The position numbers and the translations under genes are program-made. Under the pieces are notes generated by a model that did not search any database, had not been told where the DNA came from, and worked only from the letters and a program-made list of their open reading frames with translations. Below are positions 33,872 through 48,291 of a stretch of DNA of 64,000 nucleotides, in pieces. The stretch's first letter is position 1. Every line of letters starts with the position of its first letter. This stretch comes from Silurus meridionalis (Eukaryota; Chordata; Actinopteri; Siluriformes; Siluridae), in assembly GCF_014805685.1 (NCBI RefSeq), contig NC_060896.1, positions 18,955,277 to 19,019,276 of the forward strand, given 5' to 3'.

Positions 33872-33990
33872 TATACAACCCCAACAAACAAAATGCAATG
33901 ATTTGCAAATCATATAAACCCATATTTTATTTACAAAACATAGAAAAGTTTCCAAAAGTTTAAACTGAGAATATGTACAATTTTAAGGAA
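33872..33990. mobile_element. DNA-transposon terminal fragment, family F
   Basis: ACAACCCCAACAAACAAAAT and GCAATGATTTGCAAATCATA match the start of the longer copy at 45590. Confidence 0.6.
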
Positions 33991-34019
33991 GAAACAGGGT
34001 CAATTTATATTTGATAGCG

Positions 34020-34383
34020 GCGCCAACGTGTCCTTTTTAATCTACCCTCCTCCTAAACTCAGAGTCCGTAAACAAGGCGCGCCCTCTGCTGGACATTGTG
34101 TGAACATACATATAAATATGAAAAGGAGGAGGAGGAGAATGAGTAGGAGAAGAAGGGAGGAGAGGAGGGAGGAGAGGAGGGAGAAAGAGCTGTATGTTTT
34201 TGCAGGCGGAGCTTCTTCCTTTCGTACTGTTGGAATTCGCTGCGTGTGTTTTCTCAGCACATTTTGCTGGAAAGAGGGGAAAAAAAGGAGACGCAGTACT
34301 TAGGAAGAAAGAGGAAAAGAAAGACCTCCTTTGCAGGCTCATGTGAACTGAAGGAACCGGGTCGGTGCTGTTTATCCGCTACG
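34020..34383 (+). promoter_or_regulatory. probable PID1 promoter / 5' UTR region
   Basis: It is GC-richer than its surroundings, with CpG-bearing bits such as GCGGCGCC and AAGGCGCGCCC. A TATAAATA sequence lies near 34111 and a purine-rich tract at 34121-34189. No transcription start can be fixed from sequence alone. Confidence 0.4.
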
Positions 34384-34413
34384 ATGTGGCAGCCTGCGAC
34401 TGAGAGACTGCAG
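34384..34413 (+). CDS. pid1: PID1 coding exon 1 ([10 protein letters not shown])
   Basis: Ten codons after a GC-richer leader, ending CTGCAG before donor GTAAGC. The peptide is identical to a known PID1 N terminus. It is too short to be seen as a separate open frame. Upstream DNA from about 34020 is the likely 5' UTR and promoter. Confidence 0.93.
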
Positions 34414-37332
34414 GTAAGCGGATCCGCGTTTCTTCTGCACATTTTCGATCCTACGCATTCCAGATGTGCTCTCACAGCCCCAGCTGCTCAGCAGACTCTA
34501 TGGAAAGGCACGCACATCTGTACGCTGTGTTAAAGTAGCGTTCAATCAGACCGGCTCCATTTTGGCCTCTAAACCAGCTGGATCTTAGGCTCCCTGCGGA
34601 ATCACAACGACTTTCTCCATTTGGGGCTCCTGGTCAAGCAGAGCAGGGGGCGGGGGTCCCTAAAGCTGCATCCCTTTACTCCCTTTCCCCATTCCCTCCC
34701 TCCAACCATTATCACACTGTTCTGCATGCAAGAATGACAAAGTATTCATATTTTGTTGTTTTTTTTTGTAGGAAACTACAAGTGAAATCGATTGTCACTA
34801 AGATCTCTAAATCTCACCTGTTGCTCTGAACAGCATACTGTACAGCAATAAATGTTACCCTGCTTAGACAGTAATATCAGCAAAATACTAGGAATGAATA
34901 TTAAAAACCCACAAAACCGTTTACTTCTGTACGAATATAATGTATTACCTACACAGTTGCAATGTTTCTCTTAGTACTAAAATATTCTTTAACCTCCAGT
35001 CAGCTACGCTTATTGTTGCAGGTTTGATCTCTTTTATAAACGGCAACATATATCTTAAAAAATGCCATAAGGTTGAAAACATTTGTTAACAATGATAAAA
35101 TGTCAGAACATTTTGATGGCATAACATTGATATCATAAGGAATAAAACACTTAGGGTCTATTTGACAAGAAACGAAAAATTATGAAATGGCGGTGGAAAG
35201 GTTTGGTATTCCTCTTATACCGCAAAATTATTTTACTGCTATTTAAATACTGTACACGTATTGTATTACATACTTTGTGTATTGGATTGTCTAGAGTTAA
35301 CCTACACTGTGTGTACACTATAAATCATATTTTGTTTTTGTTACACCAAATTGCTTTACTTTGGTCTGCCTTAAATACATGGACTTGAAGATGTTTGCTA
35401 TTTTTCCACATTTGCATGGGGTCTTGTGCCTCTAAACACGTATGTGGACGTCCAACTATATTACTAAGTTTAGATTATGTGAAGCATCTGCCATCCAAGT
35501 CCATGTGAATGAACTGTTACTATAGAAACAGTAGCATATTGGAAAGGGCACACTTATATATGTGGTATAAAAAGATGTTGCATGAATTTGTCCTATCATC
35601 CAGCCCAAGTACAGATGCATAAAATATCCTATTCCCGACAGCTAGCTAGCTAACCTTAATATGGTTAGCTAGCTAGCTATTTATAGGTGAATGTGTTAAT
35701 GATAACAGTAGTTTTACAGGAAACACTCTTTTTTAATTTTTTTTTTATTTTACCCAGATGCCTGCGTTACATAGTGCCCTTGCTCTACAACACACACTGT
35801 AGTGGTTCTGTATTGGGGGGGATATCAAACTGTTCAGACACCATAGGGTCAAAAAGTTAGATACATTTTGTACATATTAACAAAGGTTCATCTACACCTG
35901 ACTATCACACCTGTATGTGGTTCCAACTTAGCTGTTGTCACAAAATTGGAATCACACAAATGTATAAGATATATTTGTATGCTGTAGTGTTACATTTTTT
36001 TCACTGGAAATAAGTGTCCCAAACCTGTTCCAGTATGACAATACCCTTGTACACAAACCAAGCTCTGAGTACACTGTTCACCCAAGTTGGAGTGGAGGAA
36101 CTTGACTGGCCTGCACAAAACCCTGCCCTTTTGGATGAATTGGAATGCTGACTGCACCCCATCAGTGTCTGTCATCACTAATGTTCAAATCCCCACAGCC
36201 ACATCCCAAAATCTATTGGCAAGCCTTTCCAGAAAAGTGGAGGTTATTATAACAGTAAAAGAGAGCCTACATATAGAATAAATAAAAAAAAATCTTATAT
36301 TGGTGTGTATAATTATATACCTAAAATAATCCGTATGCTAGGTTTATCTGATACCTGCTGAAACGGCATCCCTTATTGGATGTGCACTGTAACAAACCAC
36401 ATGTTCTTTTAACGTATCTCAGCTAGAGTAGACTAATAGAAGCAAACACCAATTTTTGGGACATAGTGTAAAGTACAGTCATTCTCTACCACAAACCAGC
36501 TTTATCTTTATTTATTATGGGATTTAATGTTAAGTAAATTACTGTTCTATTTTATTAGGATTACTGTATTATTGGTTGTTTCTTAGTGGGTATTAGAGCA
36601 GAAAGTTCGCCACATGGTGTTGAACATCAAGAGCTGGAATCTCCTGATCTACCCCACATCTGTTTACAGGCTGTGTGCGCATTTCCGTTTTACATAACAC
36701 TAAGTTCATTCCTCAGTAAGGGTTTTGCCAAATCTTCTATTTTTACATTGTGATTTTCTCCAATTTGATGGTAATTTAACTGGCACAGAGAATCATAACT
36801 ATCATTAGAAATTTGTTGTTGTTTTGTTTTCAATTGGTTCTTTTTTGGATGATTTGGTTTAAGACTATTAAATAAAATCCTCTAAATAAACACTTTGTGA
36901 TATTTCTGGTAAATCTGCTGTCTCCGAGGACATCGCTCAATCTTTGATTTTCCACAGTGACACAAAATCACCCAGGAATTAATTTTATTCTTAAAATCAA
37001 CTGTAGCTCTCTGAAAACAGTTGTCCCACATTGTGTTATTGCTTATTGTTTGGGACGACATTTGTAATATCATTACAGGTTCATTATAATGCAGCAATCA
37101 TTCCACGGCCTGGAGACTACCACGAAATTAGTAAAATTGTGATTAAAAAGGTTTGGTCACTATGGCCATATATGAGTGGTGTACTGGCCTGGTAGAGAGC
37201 AGGCTTTCGTGTAACTTTGTCCCTTTATGAGTGAAATGGTGGTGAATGAGTGGTATTTCCATGTGCTGCTTCTTTAATGCACTCCAGATGTTCTGAGTGA
37301 ACTTACACAATCACCCCCCCAGCTCACTCGCT

Positions 37333-37378
<46 letters not shown>

Positions 37379-37510
37379 GACTCTGCAAAGCCACAATTGG
37401 ACGAAATCACGTAGTACGTGATCCAAGTGTCATTATTTTCAGTTGTGCGGCAAAAGAATGGTGTGATTAAATGGTTTACACACCACAACCATTACATTAA
37501 TTCACTGTGC

Positions 37511-37566
<56 letters not shown>

Positions 37567-37694
37567 AAAAGAAAGCGAGAGTATGTGAGGGTATTTGGTA
37601 TGTAAATTCAACATCATGTAATAATCATCCTTACTACACATTACAAGTTAATTTATTATAATGTGTAGACAAAACACATTTACATCTGTGCGTG

Positions 37695-37738
<44 letters not shown>

Positions 37739-40700
37739 TCTCTTTGGCTGTGAGCTGAAACACATTTTACTGTTTTATGGTTGGTATGCAAAGGAATGTG
37801 TGTCCAGGCCAAGCGGTTTAAATTACCGCATAAACTGCATAAGTGTGAAACTTCTCATGTAAACAGATGTGTGTGTGTGTGTGTATAATTAGACATCCTA
37901 AAACTCCTGCTGATTACACAATGTTGATTTACGCACTTTCAGATTTGAAATGCAACACAATTTTATCCTTTTTTAAGTTAAAACGATCAAAAACTTTCGA
38001 GCGTGTGTTGTTGAAATGACTTTTGTTTATTTCATCACACTGTTACAATTAACTTTATTATTCAAACATTTTTTCCAGTAAATATGATACTTTGGGACAA
38101 AGTTCTTAATGACTAATCTGTTTAATCTGGCTTTTTGCCCTTCAGTTTGTCACTTGGAATCAAGTATTACATTTTTAAACATTTGTCTTTGTATGACCTG
38201 GCATTTCCTGTTTGCGCTGGTCGGCCAAAATAGCGTGTGTGTATGTGTGTGTGTTTCAATGAAATGTGCTTTTGTGAGGGATTGGGATTTAGTGAGTATT
38301 TGGGGAATTTCATTTGGTAAGCGAGTGTGTTTGTGTGTGAGGAATGAGTGTAAGGGTCTAAAAGAGAGAAGAATGCAATTAAATGAGCAGATTATTGTAG
38401 TATTTTGTATTATGGTTGGTTTTAAGGTTGATTTAAAAAAGTTTATCAAGGTGTTGAATATTATTAATTAAAGTATTCAATAGGAACATTTTAGAACACG
38501 ACTCTACATACAAGGGGTGGGGTGTGTGTGTGTGTGTGTGTGTGTGGGGGGCATGGGTTTACTGTAAGTGGATGGGAATTTTGTAAGGTGATGCTCTCAA
38601 CTAGGATGGCAACTCAATCACAAACACACATCGTTTTTTCACATACACTGTTCTTTTTTCTTTGAATGCACACTTGCTTTTTTGTCCTTTACAGGGTTAC
38701 CTTGACAACCACTGCTGCCTTGGCACAGCCCGTTGCCATGGTGGTAATGAACGGCACAGTTTTTGGCAATGTTCTCTCTAGTTCTTTGCTTTCGCTTACA
38801 GTTGTTGTATTATAAGCCGTCCGTGGTGATGTATATTATAGCATGTCTCATTTATTTCTTTGTAAATCTTCTTTCTATTGCCACAGTGACTCATTTATGA
38901 TGTTGTTGCTACAGCAACCACTGGATTGAACTGCATTTGTGTGTCTTTGTGCATGTGAGTAAGTTATGAGTCAGATGGAAGGATGGCTGCTGAGTTTGCT
39001 CCTCCTGCATCATAGTCTCTGTGTATTTGCCATCACACTATAAAAACTGTGATGCAGCACGGCACTGAACACGTACAGTAGTGTACTTGCCATGAGAAGG
39101 TTGTGTAGGTGGGGGATATTTTTGGACACCATTTTGATCATGTAGAGCTTTTAGGCTGCAGCGCTTTAAGGCTTTAGGACTGTAGAGCTTCAAAGCTATG
39201 GATTACAAGGCTTCGGGACCTTTACATTTTGAGGTTTTATGACTTCTGGTCTGTAATTCTGTAATGCTTTTGGATTTTAAGGTTTTAGGAGAGTAGAGCT
39301 TTCATCTATGTGTTTTAGATTGTAGGCCTTTAGGACTGTTAGCTTTAGGGCATAGGGGTTTAATGACTATTTCTGTAGGGCTATAGAATATTGTCATTCA
39401 GAAATAATGTTTTTTTTACAATTAGGCCTATAGTAAAGTAAAGCTTATGGGCTTTTGGGCTTCAGAGCCATACGGAGGTTTTACTCGAGCGCTATACAGC
39501 TGTTGTGGCTGAGAGCTTGTAGGATCTAGAGTTTAAATGCTTTACATTTTAGGAATGTAGAACATGTTATACCATAGAATTTTTGGGTTTTCATATCTTA
39601 AGGCTATAGTACTTAAGCTGTAAGTCTTTAAAGCTTTAAAGTTTAAAGTCTTTTAATACTTCAAGGCTTTAGGCTTCTGGGCTTTTTAAGCAGTGTTTTC
39701 CAATAGATAAGCTATGCATTTACCTTATTGGCTACCTACAAAAAGCCAAAACCATAACTGAAATAAATGTTTATTATTATTATTTTATATATTTTCAATG
39801 CTTTAGACTTGCTATGCTAAACTGTAGTCATATACAAGGTGTGTATATATACACATATATATAATATAAAGCAGTGACCGATGTGATGCAATATAATTCA
39901 CCCCACTGTTACAATGCCGTGCGATCCGATTTCGATTTGAATCAACATAATGCGATTCAGTGCAATAAGATGCAATGGAAAATATATGATGCTATGCAAT
40001 TCAATATGGTGCAGATAGTTTGCTTTTATTTCTTTGGTTCAGACAGACAGCAAATCATAAATTTTCTTAAGTGCCTTCTGACTTCTAACGCATGGCCCTT
40101 TCACAAACACGCCTTTTTTAGTGGAAAAAAAGAAAAAAGATTAAATAAAACCAGACATTCTTTTTCTTGTTCTGTCTTCAGGAAGATGCAGCTCTACCTC
40201 AGCCATGTTAATCTATATTCTGTGTGACTCTCAGGACACGACTTGGTCTCTGTAGTGCAGCTTTGGTGCTGAGAGAGTTTAGGTAGGAGAAATCAATCCA
40301 CATATAAAATATTGGTCACAAAGTATTTGTCACTTTTTAAATAATAAAAGTATGGCGCATCTACTAATGCGATACAAATGCCAGCTTGTGTCTGATGCAC
40401 TCAAATCGACTAACTTTTATGCCGATGCACTGTGCGATTCGGTTCTATTTGTATATATAAAAATTTACTACTGATTGTGTGTTTGTGTAATCCAGTCAGT
40501 GGAGTAGAAGTTATTGGGCATTGTGTGATCTGATGACTGATGGCTTGAAAGAGCCCGTAGATGTCTTCAGGCAGTGGCTGAATGAATCTTGACTGAAAGT
40601 GCTCCTAAGCTGCCTCAGCTCAGCATGGCTTTCATCTTATGCTCATTTGTCACTGCCTCCACACTGTCTAATTCTATCCCTACCACAGGGCTGGCCTTTT

Positions 40701-41733
40701 ACAACAGCTTGCAATGATTGTTGGCAACACAATGCTTAATTCCACCTCTCAAGCACACTATACATGATAATGCTGGCCTCTACAGACTGGAAAAAAACAT
40801 CTGTAGCAGCTTATATCAAGGGACCTGAGCCTCCTTAGCAAGAACATCCTGCTCTGTTCTTTCCTATTTTGGGCTTCAGTGTTGTCTGACTGGTCCAGTT
40901 TGTTTTTAAGTTGCACTTTCATACAATTGTATGTGTCCAATATTTCCATTTCCTAATTTTTTTATAGCAAAAGAGTGGGGGGCTTGTGCAGTTGGTTAAC
41001 CAGGGCTGAGAGTTTGTCTATCCTTTTAATCAGCAAACATATTTTCTGCATTAAACCAGTGGGAAGACAAAGCTTGTATCTCAACCTCCTCTGTTTTGAA
41101 CATAATTTTGTTCCTTCCCATCGCCCCGGGTTGAGTTCCTGGCCTCCATATTCTTATCCTCACTGTGATCTCACAACCGATCTATTCTAGTATTAAAGGA
41201 ACTCCATAACTGGGTAGACTGTGGTAAATTTTTGTTTGTTGGCCAGAGCATCTTTTTTGTGGTCACAGTATCTTTTTGTCTTGTAAACTAGTAAATCCAC
41301 CTTTTCCAATAAATACAAGATAAACTCTATTGTAGTGGTGCTTCAGAAAAAATATACAATAAAAGAGTTAAAAAATATATAGACATTGTAAGAGAAGGAA
41401 CGGGTAAGTGTCTTTCCACTTGTTGCAGTGGCCAATAAAAGAAAAGAAAAAAGAAACCAGTAATAATCTTGTCAAAATAAGTACAAATTTTTGAAGGACT
41501 GCCTGTCTGTTTAAGTTGCTAAGGTGAAGAAAGTTAAATATCAGACTTTCATTTCAGACATTCTGACAGGACATTACAAGGTGGTTGAAAAAAGGCATGG
41601 ACATGGGCAATGGGACAAGTCAATGCTAGGCAATCCAAGGATGTTGTAAACAGGCTAACTATTACCCTGATGCTAACAATTCAGTGTATCATTTACAAAT
41701 CATTGTTTGAAACTGTGTTGGAAAATGAAGAAC

Positions 41734-41822
<89 letters not shown>

Positions 41823-41974
41823 TTTTAATCTTCATTTGTGGCCATTTATGTCTGCAGCTTCATATCTTCAGAGCTCTGCTCTGTCATATATTCAGCTAAT
41901 CAGAGACCAGAGGCAAAAAACTAACTGAGATGACATAAAATAATTCCCTTCTTGGGTGTATCAAACAGTAGGAT

Positions 41975-42054
<80 letters not shown>

Positions 42055-44647
42055 TGCACAACACGTCTCACTGATATCAGCTTTATTTGCATTTACAAGG
42101 CAAGAAACATAACATTGTGGATGAGGAAATGAAAAGCTTTTCACTTAAAGTTGGCTTCACTGAAAAGAGAATAACTTGCTCCTTTTAAAGATCTGCCAAT
42201 AATGTAAAAAATGCACAGAGATTCCATGATAGGTCCAGATTTCATCAATGAGCAATAATAATTTTAAATCATAGAGCTAATTCAAAGAGTCAGAAATAAT
42301 TACAATATCTTTCAACTATATCTGGGAAACTGTATTTTCTTCAGTTAACAAACAAAGTGAGAAGCTATCATGTCTATTAATGAATGCTGAGGAAAAATCA
42401 AGTACTGTTTGTAGCATTTAGGCCTAATTATTTAAAACCACACCATGCTAGGTTGTTTGTGGTTTAATATATAGCTGATGAAGAAAAGTTACTAGCCACC
42501 TCGGCTCTAGCATTAATGCAATAAGACTTTAAAGTAAACTGAGTAGAGAGTGGGCGGTAACATTCTTTTTCATAACATGCATTATAGTCATGCTCCTGTA
42601 ATGCTACACTTTTCATGACCACATTGTTTTTCTTTACTCTTAAGATTTGGTTTTTCTTGGTATCAGGTTCTCCTGGTGCTTATTCAGGGGAAATCTGCCT
42701 TTCCCACACATTTCAGGTTGCTTATGATACAACATACAAGGTTTTTAAACAGGCATGCTTGAGCTTAGTCTATACTAGTGTCTATACCCTACATTTACCT
42801 GACCTAATTAATGCTCCAGTTGCGGAAAAACACATAGTACACTTCAAAATCTAGCGAAGAGCCTTCCCAAAAAAGTGGACAGTAGCAAAAAGGAGATTAA
42901 ATCCTTTGATGTTTGTGATGGGTAGGTGCGCACAAACCTTTGTATTTAGTATTTAACAAAGCTGACTATACCCCTCACATTTCAGCAACCATTTTATTAT
43001 ATGTTCTAAAGGGACAATACTATAAAAATAAAAATTGGATATATATTTTAGAGTAGTGAATGCGCAGCTTTCCTTTGTCTAAATAACTGGCAACAAAAAT
43101 GAGTACACTCTAAGTTCCAAAATTGTGTCCAAGATGTCAACATATTGTGTAAGCACCATTGTTATCTAGCATTGCTTTAATACTTCTGGGCATGGAATTC
43201 ACCAGAGCTGCACAGGTTGTTAGTAGGATCTTTTCCCACTCCTCCATAATGACATCTCGGAGCTGCTGGATGTTAGTCACATGGCATTTCTTTACCTTCC
43301 ACTTGTGGATGCCCACAGGTGACAGTTGTGTTAAATTCTGGAGACATACTTGGCCACTCCATCACATTTACCTTCTGATTCCTCTGCAAGGCAGTTGTCA
43401 TCTTAGTGGTGTGTTTGGGGTCATAATTATGTTGGAAAAATGCAGTTTGACCCAGTTACTGAAGGGAGGGCATCATTTTCTGCTTCAGAATGTCACAGTA
43501 AATGTGGAATCCATGTTTCCATCAATAAAACTCTCTAGTACCAGTAGCACTCATGCAGCCCCAGACCATGATGCTACCACCACCATGCTTGACTGTAGGC
43601 AAGAATTGTTTTTGGTACTTCTCACCAGGGTGTCACCACACATACCGGACACCATCTGAGCCAAACAAGTTTATCTTTCAAGTATGTCCCATCAGACCAA
43701 AGGAAATGGTTCCAGTAATTCATGCTTGTAATTCAAAACAGTTTGCAGGCTTTCTTGTGAGCTAGCTTTAAAAGAAGCTTTTTTTTGGGACAAAAGGCAT
43801 GCAAACCGACTTGTTGCAGTGTGTGGCGTATGGTCTGAGCATTGACAAGCGGACCTTTTGCTTCTGCACCCTCTAAAGCAATGCTGGCAGCAATCATGTG
43901 TCTGTTTTTTGAAGCCAGCTTCTACACCTGACGCAAAGCACAAGGACTCAACTTTTATGATTGAACCCTATGAGGCCTGTTCCAAGGTGAACCCGTATTG
44001 GGAAATCTCTTTATGACCCTGGTCACTGTACTTTAACTCTGTTATAGCCTAGGCCATCTTTGTGGAGAGCAACAATTCGAATTCTCAAATCCTTTTTGTC
44101 ATTAGTTCTTTGCCATAAGGGTCCATGTTGAACATCCAGTAGTCAGTATGAGGGAATTGTACTTAAACACAAAATGTTAACAGCTCTTACACAAGATACA
44201 CAAATTGATATGGTTCTATCAAGCAGAGAAAAACATGAACATGATGAAAAGGACGTGTGGCTTTGCATGGTTAAGCGACATATAGCTGTTATCACTTATG
44301 GTGTACCCACTGTTGTTGCCAGCTATCTCGACAATAATGGCTGTATGTTTAATTTTTTTCAGAGGAAAGTAAATCTATACAACTATACAAGCTACAGACT
44401 ATTTTAAAATAAATCCAAGACACCGTAGTTGTGTCTCTCTGTTGAATCGATTTGATTGGTTTTGGACAAATCTAATTTAGATTTTCACTAGTAAGATTTA
44501 ACTTTGTTTTTAGTTTTTACTCTTCACTCTGCCAGCCTCTTTCTGTTTTTCTGTTACCATGTCTGCTTTTCTCTCTGGTGTGTTTGGTGAGATTCACATT
44601 CTCTCTCTGTGACCTGTTAAACCCATCTCTCACACACACACACACAC

Positions 44648-44691
<44 letters not shown>

Positions 44692-44782
44692 GTGAGAGTG
44701 AGAATACTTTTGCTCTCACCTGGTGTTTTACTTAAATGTTTTCCTTTTAAACATTCTGTCCAAACTCCATTTGGAGGTAAAA

Positions 44783-44838
<56 letters not shown>

Positions 44839-46575
44839 ACACACACACACACACACATTCTGGAATAAAAATGGAACTTAGTCAAAATATTATGAATAGA
44901 ATTCCACAAAACTGCTCTCCCACTGAGACACATACACCACTGTGTAACTTTCACTACCTCTTATTCTTTCTCTCTCTTTGAAATCGCTGATTTAGTTTGA
45001 ACGTGCTTCCTGTTGTTTTTCCCCTCTCTGTCCATCTTTCTTCTTTCTGTTCTTCTTTTCTAGTATCTTATTCCTCTTTTGTCCTGCATAAATATAACTT
45101 GAGCTTGATGTGTGTTCTGAAAAACGGACAGCAGTAGGAACGATGATGCAGATGTACGCAGAGGAATCTACTGATTAAGTCCTTATCAGTATTATTACCA
45201 CTTAATACACCTTTGACCTTAATCAAGTGTTGTGACAGAGTTAGCAATGTGTATGTTTATTGCTACATCAATGGTCACCAATGGTCTGACTTTGTGTAGA
45301 AAAGCAGTGTGTGTTAGCATGGTTCACTCTGAAGCTATAAGGTGTTATTCTCAAGCTGTATGGTTAACAGATGTATAATGAATCATTTATATGTCACCAC
45401 AATGTGGATGATGGAAAAAATATTTTCAGTCTATTGCTTAAACCACCATAGCCAGTCGACATAAACACTGACTGTTATGTTCTCAAAAATCCACCCCAAA
45501 ATGATTTATTATTGTTTTAAATATGGATTAAGTCCATATTTATTTATTTTAGTTTCTGAATTTTTAATTATTATATATTTGTATTTATTTTATTTTAACT
45601 GGACTAGACTAGACTTTGGTTTAGTTCCAACCCCAGTTAAATAAAAGTTGGGGTGCTGTGTAAAAGGTAAATAAAACCAGAACGCAATGATTTGCAAATC
45701 AAATAAACCTGTCTTTTTTTTAGAACATTGAATACTTGTAATGTATGTACAATTTAAAGCAAAAAAATGTAATTTAGAATGTAATGGCTGCAACATGTCT
45801 CAAAAATGTTGGGACAGGGCAACAAAGGTTGGAAAGGTAAGTGTTATTGAAAAGAAACAGCAGGAGGAACATTGTAGCTATTTAGGTTAATTGCCAACAG
45901 GTCAGTAACATGATTGGAAATAAAAAGAGTGGGCAACCAACAGTAAAAAAAAAATGTGTCTACAAATAATGTATAAACACACATGAAAAGAAAAATATGA
46001 CAAAGAACACCCAGGACTGTTGAGCATGTAATCCTGCTTTAGACACAAATGAAAAAAACATTCTTCTCCCAAAATTACAGCAACTGGACTCTTTAGTTCC
46101 AAGACACATACAGACTATTGTTAAAAGAAGCACAACCCTGTCCAAGCATTTTTGAGACTTGTTGCGGCCATCAGACTTGTTGACTCTTCTTTTTTCGTTT
46201 TTTTTTTGTTACAGTGAGTGCAGACTGTGAATTTATATATCTAACCAAAATAAACAAAAGTGTTTGATTAAATTAGTAAAGATTGTTAAGATGCAAATGT
46301 TTAGCACACAATAGAAGCAAGAGACAAAGTTATTAATTTTGCAGAGGTACATTATCATCTGCATATTCTGTGGTAAATTAGGGAAAAAAAAAGAAATTCT
46401 ACCTGAGGGTTTTGGCCTGTTTTTTTTATACTGCTTTATGTAATGATCATGAAATGAAAATGAAAGTAGAGCTTTACAATAACATTTCATTCATTTGATT
46501 AAGTTCATGGATAAAAACAGTTTTATTTCAGTTTCACACTTAACATAAGCCAGACTGTTTTGTATTTGTATGCTG

Positions 46576-46619
<44 letters not shown>

Positions 46620-48232
46620 AAACACAGTTCAAATCACAGTCACTCTCTTGCAAAACACCACTTTCACAATCTGGATCAGTGAATGTGTGTCTAAATTCTG
46701 GGAATTAACTTTCCAGAAGGAAACTGTCAAACAAAGCAAACTTTTTCCCCCAACAGCCTTCTCTATTTTCCTCCATGTCTCTTTCGTTTGCTCTGCCTCT
46801 CTCATTTTTCTCTTTCTTTGGATTGCTTTGGTGTTAAATGTTGCTTATTTAAAGAAGCAATAAAAAGCAACTATATAAACAAATTAATCTATTTGGAATA
46901 TAAAATATCTAAATCAATTAACACTGAATAATTGCTAATAATGAATCACTTTGCTAATGCCAAAAAGGTGACATGCTCTGGTTTCACCCACTGAGTACAT
47001 CTACTAATAATTATTCCTGATTATTTTATGTTGTGTTGGGTTTTAGTTGTTCTTAGTATGCTTATGTTTTTGTGTTATTGCTAGAGGGGTGCTAATATTA
47101 CATTTGTTTACAGAAGTTGAGAGATTTTAGGAAGGACATGAAACTGTGAGTGTCAGCTTATATCAATACTCATCCAATAAGGGGGAAAGTGGTAGCTTGG
47201 TGGTTAAGATGTTAGACTTTTGATCTGAGGGTCATTCAAATACCAGGACCACCAAGCTACCACTCCTGGTAAGTTTCTCTGATAAGGACATTTACAAATA
47301 CCATTAATATAATATAAAACCATTACATTTTATTCTTTCAAAACTACTGAAATCTTTTTTGTATATACAGGTGCATCTCAATAAATTAGAATATTATTAA
47401 ATAGTTTATTTATTTTAGCAATTCAATACAAAATGTGAAAATTGTTCATTATATAGATTCATCACACACAGACTGATATATTTCAAGTCAATTTATTATG
47501 TTTTTTTTTTTTATTTTGATGAATTATGGCTTACAGCTAATGAAAAACCCAAAATTCAGGATCCTAAAAGTTCAATATTGGAGACTCAATAACAATATTG
47601 GTGGTGTTACACTCTAATCAGCTGATTAAATCCAAACACCTGCAAAGGTTTCCTGAGCCTTTAAATGGTGTCTTAGTCTGGTTCAGGCTCCACAATCATG
47701 GAGGAAGACTGCTGACTTGACAGTTGTCTAGAAGACGATCACTGACACCCTGCACATGGAGGGTGAGACACAAAAGGTCATCGCTGAAGAAGCTGGATGT
47801 TCACAGAGTGCTGTATCCAAGCACATTAATGGAAAGATAAATAGATGGAAATAATGTGGTCGAAAAAGGTGAAACGAAGCTTATTCAAGTATTTGGGGAG
47901 ATTCACAAAGAGTGGACTGCAGAAAGTTGGAGCCCTTCATGCTTCTCTCTGCTGACCAGCTTTTTGGAGTTGCTGATTTAAACTTCCAACAGGACTTGGC
48001 ACCTTGTTGGCATATTTCTTTATTGGTCTTAAGTAATATTCAAATTTTCTGAAATACTGAATTTTGGGTTTTAATTAGGTAAGCCATAATCATCTAAATG
48101 AAAATAAATAAACACTTGAAGTAAATCAGTCTGTGTGTGATGAATTTATATAATATGAGTTTCACTTTTTGATGTGAAGAAAGATAATAGAAGAAAAATT
48201 TTCACTGTGCTGTAATGTACTGGATGTGAATT

Positions 48233-48291
<59 letters not shown>

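Larger units (their letters stand above)
34414..39129 (+). other. PID1 intron 1, first part
   Basis: No exon seen. Contains a perfect hairpin (35640-35678), a Tc1 family C relic (36000-36480), (CA)n at 37334-37374, (GT)n at 37512-37562, (GA)n at 37697-37736 and another GT tract at 38523-38547. The 600 bases after exon 1 are GC-richer and may hold regulatory DNA. Confidence 0.6.

Noticed and set aside
43159..43659. 166-residue + strand frame
   Set aside because: It is the reverse strand of the family A transposase gene.
44517..44954. 145-residue minus-strand frame and its + strand partner
   Set aside because: Both translate CA/GT microsatellites (CVCVCV, HTHTHT) and have no conserved content.
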